From: a virus
Reading direction: 5' to 3' (one strand)
Length of the DNA stretch: 30,956 bases
Virus record (IMG/VR): IMGVR_UViG_3300028571_000078
Location: 1 to 30,956 of that record
Part shown: positions 19,915 to 30,900 of the stretch, one piece after another
Numbering within the stretch: the stretch's first letter is position 1
Layout of the letters: each line of letters begins with the position of its first letter
Notes under the pieces: generated by a model
Told to the model about the DNA's origin: nothing
Seen by the model: the letters and a program-made list of their open reading frames with translations, nothing else
Database searches by the model: none
Position numbers and translations under genes: made by a program

Positions 19915-21357
19915 ATGGACTCATTTATCATAAATAAATTCTCAGGTGGAGTTTCGGATTACGAAGATAGAGGTATCACAGGAGCGTTTAAGTTTGCTCA
20001 AAATATAGATGTTAGAAAAAGAAGAGATTCATTATCTTGCACACAAACAATTACTGATGATCTTGCTTCCGGAACTTTTGATTCAAGATGTAGGTTTATT
20101 GTTCCTGCTTCTGATGGCAACACTTATTTTTTTACTAACACTAAAATTTATAAAAGAACTTCAGGTGGAACTTATACCTTAGGACATACCGACACTGATG
20201 GTGGTATTAATGGTGCTGCTGAATGGGTTAATAATGTTGGTGATACTTTTATTTATTACACAACAGCAACAAAACTTCACAGAAAAAGAATTATAGGAAC
20301 AGGATATACCAACACAGGTTGGGGTGATTTAGATGCAACAGTTAATTCTCAAACATACCCTAAAACAAATCTAACTTCTGCTGATTGGCATACTATGAGG
20401 CAAGTTAATGGAGCATTACTTGGTTGTAACTCAAATACAATTTTTTATGTAGGATACGATGATTCTTTTACTAATAATGCATTACAACTTATTCCATCAA
20501 ACATTTCTAAAACTTTAGTTGAGTCTGCAACAAATGTTAGAGTTGGAGCAAATAGAACTGATACATCAATGTCTTCAAACATATTCTTATGGGATTTGAT
20601 TTCTCAAAACTATAACGACAAAATGCAACTTCCTTTTTCAAGCATAAACGCAATGATTGAATCCGAAGTAGGAATAATGCAATTTGGTTCAAACGGAGGA
20701 TTATATTTTTATTCTGATTCTTCAAAGTTACCTATTACAAGGTTTCCTGACGGAGGACAAACAGATCCTGAAGGAGTAGAAGTTTCAGATGGACTTGCTT
20801 ACTTTGGCGTATATGGAAACGGAACTAAATCAGGGCTTTATACATACGGAAGAAAATGGAAGAATGCTGATTTTATCTTAAACTGTGAGCATCAATTTAC
20901 TTGCGATGAAATCAACGCAGTTAAAAAGATTGGTTCAGTATTATTTTTCTCTTACAAGACAGGATCTAATTACGGAGTTAAGAAAATAGACTTATCAAAC
21001 AAAGCAGTAGGAACTTATCAATCTTTGGATTTAAAGAGTCCTATGACTTATCAAACACCTATAAATTTTGAAACTGTAACTTTGAATATGATGCCATTAC
21101 CAAGTGGATCAAACATTGAAGTATGGAGAAGAATTGATAAGGTTGAATCTGCAACTGCAGGAACAGGTGTAACTGCTGATGGTTGGTATAGATGTAACAC
21201 TGTAAGTGGTGCAACAAACTTTTCTACAACTAACGGAACTGAAGCAGTATATTTAATTGGTGATAAAGGAAAGATTATTGAGATTAAAATAATTATAACT
21301 CCGAGTGGAAATAACACACCTGAAGTTTTGAATGCTCAAATAATGTTTAGTAGATAA
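19915..21357 (+). CDS. Virion structural protein, beta-propeller-like
   Basis: A 480-residue beta-rich protein. It begins INKFSGGVSDYEDRGITGAF and continues into NIDVRKRRDSLSC, a start I know from structural proteins of uncultured phages. The rest has repeated short strand pairs with Tyr, Gly and Trp (GNTYFFTNTKIYKRT, DTFIYYTTATKLH, GLYFYSDSSKL, GLYTYGRKW), as in beta-propellers or tail nozzle proteins (T7 gp12 type). No enzyme motif is visible. It may form part of the short tail or bear the neighbouring fibres. Its stop overlaps the next start as TAATG, so both are probably made together. Confidence 0.75.
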   Translation: MDSFIINKFSGGVSDYEDRGITGAFKFAQNIDVRKRRDSLSCTQTITDDLASGTFDSRCRFIVPASDGNTYFFTNTKIYKRTSGGTYTLGHTDTDGGINGAAEWVNNVGDTFIYYTTATKLHRKRIIGTGYTNTGWGDLDATVNSQTYPKTNLTSADWHTMRQVNGALLGCNSNTIFYVGYDDSFTNNALQLIPSNISKTLVESATNVRVGANRTDTSMSSNIFLWDLISQNYNDKMQLPFSSINAMIESEVGIMQFGSNGGLYFYSDSSKLPITRFPDGGQTDPEGVEVSDGLAYFGVYGNGTKSGLYTYGRKWKNADFILNCEHQFTCDEINAVKKIGSVLFFSYKTGSNYGVKKIDLSNKAVGTYQSLDLKSPMTYQTPINFETVTLNMMPLPSGSNIEVWRRIDKVESATAGTGVTADGWYRCNTVSGATNFSTTNGTEAVYLIGDKGKIIEIKIIITPSGNNTPEVLNAQIMFSR

Positions 21358-22460
21358 TGGCAACTTATTACCCTGAAACAATACAATCACAAGAGATATA
21401 CGGAGTAGTTGGAGAAGGAACAGAAGCTGAATCCGGTTGGGGTAACCTTAAAAATGTTACTTATCCTTCAAAAGTTATACCTGTTATCTTGCCACAAGTT
21501 CCAACTGCAAACGATACAATTGGACACTCAATTAATACGAAGACAAATAAAATTCTTGGTGCTTATTCTTTTGGAAGAGTGGGATCTTTGCAAATAGGTA
21601 ATTATCAGTCAGGAACTTCAGGAGATATTAGAATTACTCCGGACGGAATTACTGCAAGAAACAGTAGTGGAACTAATACATTTGCTATTGATGGGACAAC
21701 AGGTAATGCTTCATTTTTTGGAACTATTCAAGCAGGTTCAATCGTAGCAGGTTATGTTGCCTCAATAGGAGGGGAATATACAACTACAGGGGCAACTGCT
21801 GCAAAAGTTATGCTACTTCCTGATGCAAACACAGGTATTGTTGCTTATGCTTCAGATGGAACTACAGTTGTTTTTAAAGTAACTGTTGGTGGAACTAATG
21901 TAGGAGATGTTCAAATAGGTAATTATGGGGGAAATAATGGATCACTTTGGGACAATAGTGCCGGAACATTTAATATTAGAGGAACAATGAATGCCGGAAC
22001 TATTACCGGAACTTTAATTAAAACTTCTGCTACAGGAACAAGAGTTCAAATGGACGCTAACGGAGATAACATTGCTTGGTATGACAGTGGAGATGATATG
22101 GGTATGAAAATGTTTTTAACTTCTTCAACACACGCAGATATATATTCTTATGATTCAAGAACTTTAAGATTAAACTCAGCCTCGGGAACAATAGATATGG
22201 GTGGTGATAATGTAAATAATATTGCCACAATTACTGCAACAACATTTAGTGGTGCAGGATCTTTTTCATCTATTTCTATGAGTGGAGGAATTGATATGAA
22301 TGGTAGAGATATAACTGAAATTGATGAGTTAAGATTTAACACAACAAGTTCTAACTATAACAACTCAGATTGGGAGATATGGGCGTATAATTCGACAGAA
22401 AAGGGTTTTAGGTGTAGAGTTAATGGTAGTTTATATCAATTTGATTTAACAGCAAAATAA
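21357..22460 (+). CDS. Tail fibre / tip-like structural protein
   Basis: A 367-residue beta-rich protein with fibre-type repeats (IRITPDGITARNSSGTNTF, IDGTTGNASFFGTIQAGSIVAG, MNAGTITGTLIKTSATGTR). The GTINAGxIxG-type pattern is common in trimeric beta-helical phage fibres and central-spike proteins. The C-terminus alternates short strands and turns (MDMGGDNVNNI-like, then ISMSGGIDMNGRDITEIDEL) and ends with an aromatic domain. It probably makes a third fibre or a distal tail part with the protein encoded just before it, to which it is coupled. Confidence 0.78.
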   Translation: MATYYPETIQSQEIYGVVGEGTEAESGWGNLKNVTYPSKVIPVILPQVPTANDTIGHSINTKTNKILGAYSFGRVGSLQIGNYQSGTSGDIRITPDGITARNSSGTNTFAIDGTTGNASFFGTIQAGSIVAGYVASIGGEYTTTGATAAKVMLLPDANTGIVAYASDGTTVVFKVTVGGTNVGDVQIGNYGGNNGSLWDNSAGTFNIRGTMNAGTITGTLIKTSATGTRVQMDANGDNIAWYDSGDDMGMKMFLTSSTHADIYSYDSRTLRLNSASGTIDMGGDNVNNIATITATTFSGAGSFSSISMSGGIDMNGRDITEIDELRFNTTSSNYNNSDWEIWAYNSTEKGFRCRVNGSLYQFDLTAK

Positions 22461-22461
22461 T

Positions 22462-22767
22462 ATGAATAATGAAGAGAGAATAATTGAAGAAAACAAAATA
22501 GTAGAAGAAAAACCACTTCTTGTTCCTATTGAAAATTCTCAAGAAGTTGAAGAATTTAGCACCAAAAAAAACAGAGATAGATTATTACAGTTTCCGGACA
22601 GGTTACCTACTTTTGATTTAATGCCTTTTCCTACTGATGAGCATAAACATATAGGTAACTATGAAACTAAACATAATCTATATTTAACTATTGCCCACAG
22701 TTTTAACAAAGCAATGGAAAAAATTGAATCTTTAGAAGCAAGAATTTTAGAACTTGAATCCAAGTAA
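22462..22767 (+). CDS. Small acidic protein with C-terminal coiled coil
   Basis: A 101-residue protein with an acidic, probably disordered first half, a Pro/Phe-rich middle (LPTFDLMPFPTDEHKH) and a C-terminal heptad segment (NKAMEKIESLEARILELESK). It starts 1 nt after the fibre gene. A short coiled coil at the end suggests trimerisation or attachment to a fibre; no family is recognised. Confidence 0.7.
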   Translation: MNNEERIIEENKIVEEKPLLVPIENSQEVEEFSTKKNRDRLLQFPDRLPTFDLMPFPTDEHKHIGNYETKHNLYLTIAHSFNKAMEKIESLEARILELESK

Positions 22768-22771
22768 GATA

Positions 22772-22801
22772 TAGACATTTTATAAATATTTCATTTATAC
22801 T
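22772..22801 (+). promoter_or_regulatory. Promoter with leaderless spacing before the tail-connector block
   Basis: TAGACA (22772-22777), 18-nt spacer, TATACT (22796-22801), then 6 nt to the ATG at 22808. The segment ATAGACATTTTA matches the start of the HNH-cassette promoter at 9922. A second box TATAAT (22802-22807) directly abuts the ATG but has no well-placed -35. The piece TATACTTA also occurs in the motifs at 238 and 902. Confidence 0.5.
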
Positions 22802-22807
22802 TATAAT

Positions 22808-23017
22808 ATGAATGAAATTAATCCTAAATTAGAACAATTTTCACAAAAATTTAACGAATTATTAAAAGAATTTAATGTAAAACCACAAATTTCTTTAGAT
22901 TTTCCTGATTACAAAAATTTACCGATTGATATTCAGTTGGCATTACTTGTCATTGATAAACACAAAAACCAATTTATTTTAAATTTTATGGAGAACAACG
23001 ATGCGAACAAGAGCTGA
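22808..23017 (+). CDS. Small protein of unknown function
   Basis: A 69-residue protein with helical ends and a Pro-containing middle (NPKLEQFSQKFNELLKEFNV, then FPDYKNLPIDIQLALLVIDK). No family is recognised. It has no ribosome binding site and is preceded by a promoter whose -10 box lies 6 nt before the ATG. Its end overlaps the adaptor gene by 17 nt, and the GGAG inside its end serves as ribosome binding site for that gene. Confidence 0.65.
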   Translation: MNEINPKLEQFSQKFNELLKEFNVKPQISLDFPDYKNLPIDIQLALLVIDKHKNQFILNFMENNDANKS

Positions 23018-23702
23018 TATGGAAACTGAACTACTTGCAAGACTTCAAGTAGCAAATAATTCTTCAATGTTTCCTTCTACAAGACTAACAACACTAATTC
23101 AAAATGCGTATCAATGGGCTACAACTACTTGGGTGTGGACTGATTTAGTAAACGGAAAATTTACATCTTCTGTTGCTAATAATGAATATTACGATTACCC
23201 TGCAGACTTTAGATCAAATACTATAATGCGACTTGAACTTGACGGTGTTTCATACGATAGAAAAGCATTTGAAGATTACCTTGCTTACAAGGAAAGAAAC
23301 CCTTCGGATCAATACAAAATGTTTGCTTCATATGGTAGGTATTATTTTATTCACCCAACTCCATCTGCAAGTGGAACAAATAACATTACAGTATGGGGAT
23401 CTCTAATGGCAGATACTCTTACACTATCTACATCTACTACAATTTTTACGGATAATAAAGTTGAAGGTAACGAAGCATTAGTTAAAAAAGCATTAGCAGT
23501 TGCTTTAACAAGGATTGATAAAAACCTTGCCAAAGTGGAAGAGCAAGAAGCTATTTCTCTTTTAACTAAAATATATGTTGATGAAAAAGCTGCTACTCAA
23601 AGAGATCAAAGAATACAGCACCCTAAATTTGGAATCCCTGATTATTACGCAGGTAGATATAAGACTGTTTATGGTAACTTTAATTTGGAGGAAATAATAT
23701 AA
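23001..23702 (+). CDS. Head-to-tail adaptor (T7 gp11 / gp4-like)
   Basis: A 233-residue protein with the features of phage adaptors: an N-terminal helix pair (RADMETELLARLQVANNSSM and then LTTLIQNAYQWATTTWVW), a beta part with NNEYYDYPADFRSNTIMRLE and RYYFIHPTPSASGTNNITVWG, and a C-terminal helical region (EALVKKALAVALTRIDKNLA). These proteins join the portal to the short tail in podoviruses. It follows the fibre cluster and precedes two internal proteins. GGAG 7 nt upstream supports the ATG. The family assignment is by pattern. Confidence 0.75.
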   Translation: MRTRADMETELLARLQVANNSSMFPSTRLTTLIQNAYQWATTTWVWTDLVNGKFTSSVANNEYYDYPADFRSNTIMRLELDGVSYDRKAFEDYLAYKERNPSDQYKMFASYGRYYFIHPTPSASGTNNITVWGSLMADTLTLSTSTTIFTDNKVEGNEALVKKALAVALTRIDKNLAKVEEQEAISLLTKIYVDEKAATQRDQRIQHPKFGIPDYYAGRYKTVYGNFNLEEII

Positions 23703-24925
23703 TGGCAAGTTTATCTTCAATGACAACTGATCAACTAAAAGCATATGTAAAAGAACAGAAAGCTCTTGGTAAAACTGAAAGCACTTCAAAATCAGTAGGC
23801 AAAGCAGTTAATTTAATAAAAGTTCAGCAGCCGGAGAAGTTCGGTGCTAAAACTGTAGCTTCAGCCAAAGAATCTTTAATCCCAAGTGTAGAAATTCCTA
23901 ACTTACAAAAACTTGGAATTGCAATCCCTGATTGGAAAAGACAACAAGCCGGTATGACTACAAGTGGTTCTTCTCAAGGAACTACAGGTGGACTAACAGG
24001 TGGAATAACAGGGGTTGGATCATCAATGACAACTGCTGATTCAAGTATTCCTACCTACGAGAAAAGCAATAATTTAGCTTCTATTGAATCTGAATACAAC
24101 AAAAAGAAGGAAGCATATGAAAAGGAAGCTGCGATCATAAATGATAACCCTTTCTTCTCCGAAGCTACAAGACTTGGAAGACAAGCAAAACTTGATGAGC
24201 AAAAAGTAAGGGAACTTGGAACTTTACAAGACAGATTAACTTATTTAAAAGCAGAAGACCAACTTAAATATAATATTTCAATGGATAGATACAAATTACA
24301 ACAAGATCAAGTAAAACAAAATGTTGATAAGTTAAAAATGTATATTGATTCAGGGGCAATACTTAATGCTTCATCTCAAGATTTAGCTCAGATTGGTGTT
24401 GCAACAGGAATGAGTCAATCAATGTTACAAGGTATAGTTGCAAGAACAAGAGCAGATATTGCTGCTAAAAACGCTCCTTCAATGGGAGTTGAATTTATTA
24501 CTAACGAACAAACAGGTGAAGTTCAAGTAATTTCATACAATAAATCAACAGGACAAATTTCGGGGACTAACTCACTTGGACAAGTAAAAGGGGGTAAAGT
24601 TCTTACTGATTACGAAAAAGATGTTGAAAGTGGACGTGATAGATTAAGAAAAGGCGAACCTTGGGGTAATGTTTGGAATACTATTTACAATAAATACAAA
24701 ACTAACTCTATCCTTGGAACTCCTCAAGAAATTGGAAATGCTTTAAATAGTGATTTAGGTGGAGCTGATGTTAATAAACCTCTTTCCGAGGAATTTGGTT
24801 GGAATAAGGGAGGTGCTTATGAACAATATATTAAAACTCAAACTGATGCTAAGCCATCAACTTCAGGACTTTACATTCCATCACAGCTACCTGCAACAAG
24901 TTTTGTAAAAAAAGAAGGAGATTGA
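23702..24925 (+). CDS. Probable internal virion protein with coiled coil
   Basis: A 407-residue protein starting ATG in the overlap TAATG, with GGAGG 10 nt upstream. N-terminal third basic (LKAYVKEQKALGKTESTSK), a Gly/Ser/Thr linker at about 85-115, a long helical region of about 125-225 (ESEYNKKKEAYEKEAAIIND, KLDEQKVRELGTLQDRLTYL, RYKLQQDQVKQNVDKLKM), and a C-terminal part with LSEEFGWNKGGAYEQYI. No enzyme motif. Between the adaptor and the giant protein, this is where podoviruses keep ejection (internal core) proteins, so a role in DNA ejection is likely. Confidence 0.65.
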   Translation: MASLSSMTTDQLKAYVKEQKALGKTESTSKSVGKAVNLIKVQQPEKFGAKTVASAKESLIPSVEIPNLQKLGIAIPDWKRQQAGMTTSGSSQGTTGGLTGGITGVGSSMTTADSSIPTYEKSNNLASIESEYNKKKEAYEKEAAIINDNPFFSEATRLGRQAKLDEQKVRELGTLQDRLTYLKAEDQLKYNISMDRYKLQQDQVKQNVDKLKMYIDSGAILNASSQDLAQIGVATGMSQSMLQGIVARTRADIAAKNAPSMGVEFITNEQTGEVQVISYNKSTGQISGTNSLGQVKGGKVLTDYEKDVESGRDRLRKGEPWGNVWNTIYNKYKTNSILGTPQEIGNALNSDLGGADVNKPLSEEFGWNKGGAYEQYIKTQTDAKPSTSGLYIPSQLPATSFVKKEGD

Positions 24926-24926
24926 T

Positions 24927-27900
24927 ATGGGATTACTATCAGGCAGAGCTAAAGCTTGGGAAGATAGCCAAGCAAAAACAGTAGAGAATAATAATACAAA
25001 TTTTAATGTTCCTAATAAACCAAACGCAGGATTACTATCAGGCAGAGCTAAAGCTTGGGAAGATAGCCAAGCAAAAACAAACCCTGTTACACAAAATACA
25101 ACTCCAACACCAAGCACAATTACTTTACCTGAACAAACACCACAAAAATCTTGGTGGGAATCAGCAGGAAGTTGGATTTCTGAAAACTCTAAAAACGCTT
25201 GGGCATCATTAAGAGATCCCATTAAAAAACAAGAAGAACAAGCAAAAGCTGAACTTAAAATAATGCAAGAAAGGGAAAAAAGAGGTATCAAAACCCCCTC
25301 CATATCCACACCCTCAGCAACTTTAAACGTTACACCTGAAACACAAGAGATGTTGAAAATGCCTATTCAAGATCAATTTGCTTATACTATTAATCAATCA
25401 AACAAAGATTACCTACAATCTGTTTTAGATAATAGAAAACAATTACTTTTAAGTGGTAAATATCTTTCTTACGACCCAAGAGCTAACCTGACTGAAACAG
25501 AAAAAAGAAGAGGTGCATCTGCTTATACAATCGGACAAGAAATTAAAGACATTGAAAACTCATTACAAAATAAAAATATGTGGCAAACTGCTCTTGACCT
25601 ACGAGTTAAAGAAGTTGGTGGTAACTTTAAAATTGCAGCAGCCGGATTTTTAAAAGATACTGCAAACTCAATTCTTTCAGTTTACGATCAAGTCGCATTA
25701 ACTGATGAGCAGAAACAAGATATGGCAAGAAATGCTTCATCAGTAAACAATTCTTTCATTACTTATTTAGGAGATGTAATTAACGAAAACACTTACAACG
25801 ATCCTGACTTAGGAGATGCGATTACACAAGGAGTAGGAAGCATTGGAACATTTACTGCTGCAACTTTATTAACAGGTGGTGGTGTTTGGATTCCAACAAT
25901 TCTTGAATCATTACAACAAGCAGGTGCAACCTATGACGATAACATCAAACAAGGTAAGACTCCTGCTGATTCATTTACAAGATCAACTGCAGTTTTTGCA
26001 GGTAACCTTGTATGGAACAGATTTTTAAATAAGTTCTCCGGAGTATTTGACGCTTTACCTGAGAAAGAACTTGCTAAATTACAAAAGAATTTTACTCAGT
26101 CTTTTATAAATAACGCATCAAGAGCAGGAACAGGTGAAGCAATTCAAGAAATGGGACAACAAATTAGTTACAACATTGCAACTGATAAACCTTGGGACGA
26201 AGGTGTTATAGAATCAGGTGGTGTTGCATTCATAGTTGGTAGTGGTGCTAAATCATTACAATTTGTAAATAAAAAAACAGGTAAAACTATTTATGAAACT
26301 ACTGATTTTACACTTATCAATAATGTTTTAGAAAAATACAATATTGATTCTATAGAAACATTAAATCAATACTCACAAACAAAATTAAATCCACAATCAT
26401 CAATTGCTGATATTAGAAAAGCTTTTAAAGAAGCAGCCTTTTTAACTAATCCTGATTTCGGAGCAACTGACCCTACAGTTTACACAAGAGTAGTCCAAGC
26501 TTATAACGACTTAATAAAAGTTAGATCTGCACAAGAACAACTTGCTACACAAGAAGTTTTAGCTATAGCTGAGCCTAAAGCACAAGAACCTGTAGCAGTG
26601 GAGGAAGCTCCAATACCTACTCCTACAACTCCTGTTGAACCTATTACTACAATTGCAGAGGAAGTCCCTGCAGTTGTAGAAGAAGTAAAACCTGAAACTC
26701 AAATTAAAGGTAAGATAAGAATTGGAAAGAAACCTGAAGTTAAGATGGAAGGTAAAGTTACCCTTGCTAAAAAGAAACCAAGCAAGAGAGAAGAATTTTT
26801 AAAGAAGAAAATAAACGCTTCATACACAGAAAAAACACCTCTTAATAATCTATCTATAATTGGTAAAAATACAGTAGATGATATTGTTACTTTCATCGCA
26901 AAGAAAACTAAGAACCCTAACTTTGCTCAAGAAAACGAGAACCTACAATCTAAAAATCTTATTAAAAAGATTGATGAAGCAGTTAGAGTTCTTGATGAGA
27001 TTGGAATGGACGAAACAATTGATGAACAATATCTAACTGTTAAAAGAATCAAAGATATTATTGAAAGAAAAACAATTACTCCTGTTAAAGAAGAAGCTAA
27101 AGCTCCTGAAGTAAAAGCCGAACCTAAAGAAAAGAAATCAATTAAACAAATAAGAGAGAATAGTGTAATAACTAAACCATTTAAAAGGAAAGCAAGATAT
27201 TTTGATAGAAACTTAATCGCTTCAAATTGGAATGATGTAATTGATTATGCAGTTGAAAACAATTTAACTGTTAAAAAATCACCTATGTATAAAACTGCTG
27301 AAGGATCTTGGAGTGCAGGAGATAAAAATTATTACAACAGATTGGTAAAGCTTGTTAATGATCCAAGATTTAAGTCTTTAAGTATTAACGAGCAAAATAA
27401 AACTAAGTCTGATTTAGAAAGTGCTATTAAATACGAATATTTAATCAACTACGGAAACACAATGGAAATTGTTCCAAAGATTGTATTTGATTCAATTAAA
27501 GCTAAAGGTGGAGTTGAAGTAGGAACTTTAACTGATGAAACTGCACCATCTGTTGGATCTTTTGCAGCCAACATTCCTGAAAGTAAAAAAAGAATTGGTG
27601 AGAAAAAGGTAGTTAAACCTTCAAGGAAAGTTACTTTAAATGAAAGAAGTGATGAAGAAGGAGATATTGATACAGAAGAAGAAATTGTTGATGAGAAACA
27701 AAAACTTTATGATTCATACGAACAAGCAGAAAAAGATCTAAGAGATGCACTTGGAGATACAAAAGAATACGCAAGAGTGTTAGAACTACCTGAACTTGTT
27801 GAATTATCAAAGACCCTGATGGACGCACCTCCTGAAGTTAAAGATAGAATTTCAAGAAACAATCCTCTCGGACAATTTAGAGAAAGGGGCAAAGGACAAA

Positions 27901-30900
27901 TATTTTTAAGAACCGACATATTTAAATACCCACAACTTGCAAGACAAGTGCTATCTCACGAGCTTGGACACTTGGTAGATTGGTTGCCTAATTACACACT
28001 AAGCAGAGGTAATTTACTCGGGAAACTTGCTTCGCTTTTAAATTTTACTAAAGGAGTATTTAGTAATCCTGAAGTTGAAGCTAAAGTTTCAAAACTATCT
28101 GCTGAGTTAGTTGAGGCACAAGAGCAAAGAAGAAAGCTTAAAAAAGATAATGAAATGAATCCTGTTGAAAAACAGAAAAAGAACTCAGAACTATTAAAAA
28201 GAGTTAAAGAGATAAACAAAGAAATTGATAAATTAAATGAGAACGCATTTAAAAACAAAGAAATAAGAAAAGAACTTATTCAATGGAGTTTATATTGGAG
28301 AAACATTGATCCTGTAGAGTTTGCAACACTTCCAAAAACAAGCCCTTGGTATAGATATATAACTTCAACTGATGAACTTTACGCTGATGCAATATCAGGT
28401 ATATTTTCTTCCCCATTAAAGTTCCAACAAACCTCGCCTAAATTTGTAGAAGCATTTTTCGCTAACCTTGATGCTAAACCTGAAGTAGCACAAGCTTACA
28501 AGGATATACAAGGAAGAACAACAGAAGAACAGTCAGCTGCTTTAAATGAAACTATAAACAAATCTTACCAAAAAGAAGAGGATATAACCTTAGCCGATGC
28601 TATTGAAAAAGCACAAGGAGAAAAGAGTATGTGGTTTATGTTTAAAACTCTTTTTGTTAGAGATAACACTGCTGAACTTGATTTTGAAAAAGAAAATAAT
28701 ATACCTATTAACAGTAGATCTTCTATTGTTGCAGGGGATCTTGCTTACTCAGATGCTTATATTAAAAACATAATTGAAGATACTTACAACGTATCTTACG
28801 ACAAAGCAAATTCAATTCCTAATGGTTGGAGAGATATGGGAAAGCTTCTACTTGCTGAAAGAGTGATGTATGAAAGAGGAGAACTTGCAAACCCATTTGG
28901 TTTAACTCCTAAAGACGGAAAGAAGCTTTACGACAACGTATTAGACTCAAGAAGCGTGGAAGAAAGACAAGTTTTACTTGAAGCACTTCAGGAATTTAGA
29001 ACTGCACAAGAAGTTATACTTGAAAAATTAAAAGATGCAGGTATTTACTCTGACTCATTAATTGAGCAAATGGGAGCAAACCCTGCTTACGCTACCTTTC
29101 AAGTATTAGATTATGTTAATCAACAGATTTCAGGCGAGATTTACAGGCAAGAAGGAACACTAAAGGACATTGCTAACCCTGCTACTGCAACTGTTATGAA
29201 ATCAATCAGTCAGCTTCTTATGGTTGAAAGAAACACAAGAAACAAAGAACTTGCAAATATGCTTCAGAAGACAGACCCTGAAAACGTAACACCGGCAACA
29301 GTAGTTTTTAACCCTGATACTAAAAGACAAATAGTTATTGAACCAAAAAACCCTAAGTTGGGTGTTATTAAGTGGAGAGAAAACGGGCAGTGGAAAGGTG
29401 TTTATGCTGATAAATACATTACTGAAGTAACAAAAAATCAATCTAATGCCACTATGAAGTTCTTACACACTCTTTCAGAGAAGTTGCTTATATCAGTTTT
29501 TTATAGAAACTTATTTATTATTTGGAACTTACAATTTCAATCATTTAATCTCATAAGAGATTTCCTACGACTTTGGAAAGCTTTACCTACTTCATCTTTT
29601 TGGGAGGCTATGAGTCAGTTTGGAGATGTAGCTAAATCATATAAGAGAAGTGCAAGATCTGCTTGGGCGAGAGCTACTGATCAATTTGACCCTGTTATTA
29701 AAGAAATGGAAAACAAAAAGATACTTGGACTTACTTATAATGACCTTGTTAGTGGAGCTGATATTGAAGAAACAAGAATTGAAAGAACACTAAGAAGAGT
29801 AGGTATCCAAAAAGGAGAACCTATCAGGCTTGGTGCAAAAAAAGTTGTTTATGATGTAGCACAAAAAAATAAATACACTGCACAAGCATTTAAAAAAGCA
29901 GAAGAGTTCTTAAACGTTCCTTATATACTTGGGGATTTCTTTGAAACATTACCTAAAGTTGCAGGATACGACTTACTTAAAAACTCCGGAATGGGAGATG
30001 CAGAACTTAGAGAATTTATTAGAACAAGAGTTGGATCTCCGGCATACAGATATAAAGGAACTGCAACAAATATTTCAAACAACTTATTGTTATTCTCAAA
30101 CTCAATTATTCAATCAACAATTGCCGACTACAAAACTGCAACTGAACCTTCTACAAGAGCAGGATATTGGTATAAGACATTAGTAGCAAACATTCTTCCA
30201 CAGGTTATAAAGAAAGCTATTATTGCAGGATTGTTTGGAGAAGCATTAAAAGAGTTATACGAAAAAATTAGTGAAACAAACTTAGCTAATTACACAATTA
30301 TCCCTCTTGGAACAGACGAAAATGGTAGAGCAGTAATCTTTAGAGTTCCTACTGACCCTACAGGACAAATAATTAATGCAATAACTTGGAAGCTATTAAA
30401 CAGTGCTGAAAACGGACTTGGCGTTGATGACTTGAAAGAAATACTCTCTGTTGGTGGAGATGCACTACCAAACCTCAATCCTTCAATAGACATATTAAGT
30501 GCAATTTATGCTTACTCCGAAGATAGAAATCCATACGATGAACAGAAAAAGAGAAACGTAATACCTGATAAACAATGGGACGCAAGAAATGAAACTAACG
30601 ATGCCTTTAATACCTTTTTGAGTTGGATAGCTGAGAAAGCAGGTATCGGAACAATAATTCCAAAAAATAATGCTTGGCAATCCGAAACCACACTGACAGA
30701 CTTACAGAAATTCCTACAATTTCCTGCGATAAACAAAACTATAGGGGCATTTATTAAAGTTGATGATTATGGTGCTGTTGAGAGAGCAAGAAAAGTTAAA
30801 CAAGAAGTAGAAGGAAAAAGAGCTGCGAGAAATCTTGCTAATGATAAAGCAGTTGATAAAGCAGTTACTGAATACTTAAAAGAGCCTGTGAAAACTCCTC

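Noticed and set aside
14036-22460. Diversity-generating retroelement variable region in a fibre gene
   Set aside because: No reverse transcriptase or template repeat was seen in the window, and no fibre C-terminus shows a C-type lectin-like end.
24887-25309. Minus-strand frame of 140 codons over the 51-bp repeat
   Set aside because: It is antisense to the giant gene, and its repeated segment is simply the complement of the in-frame duplication.
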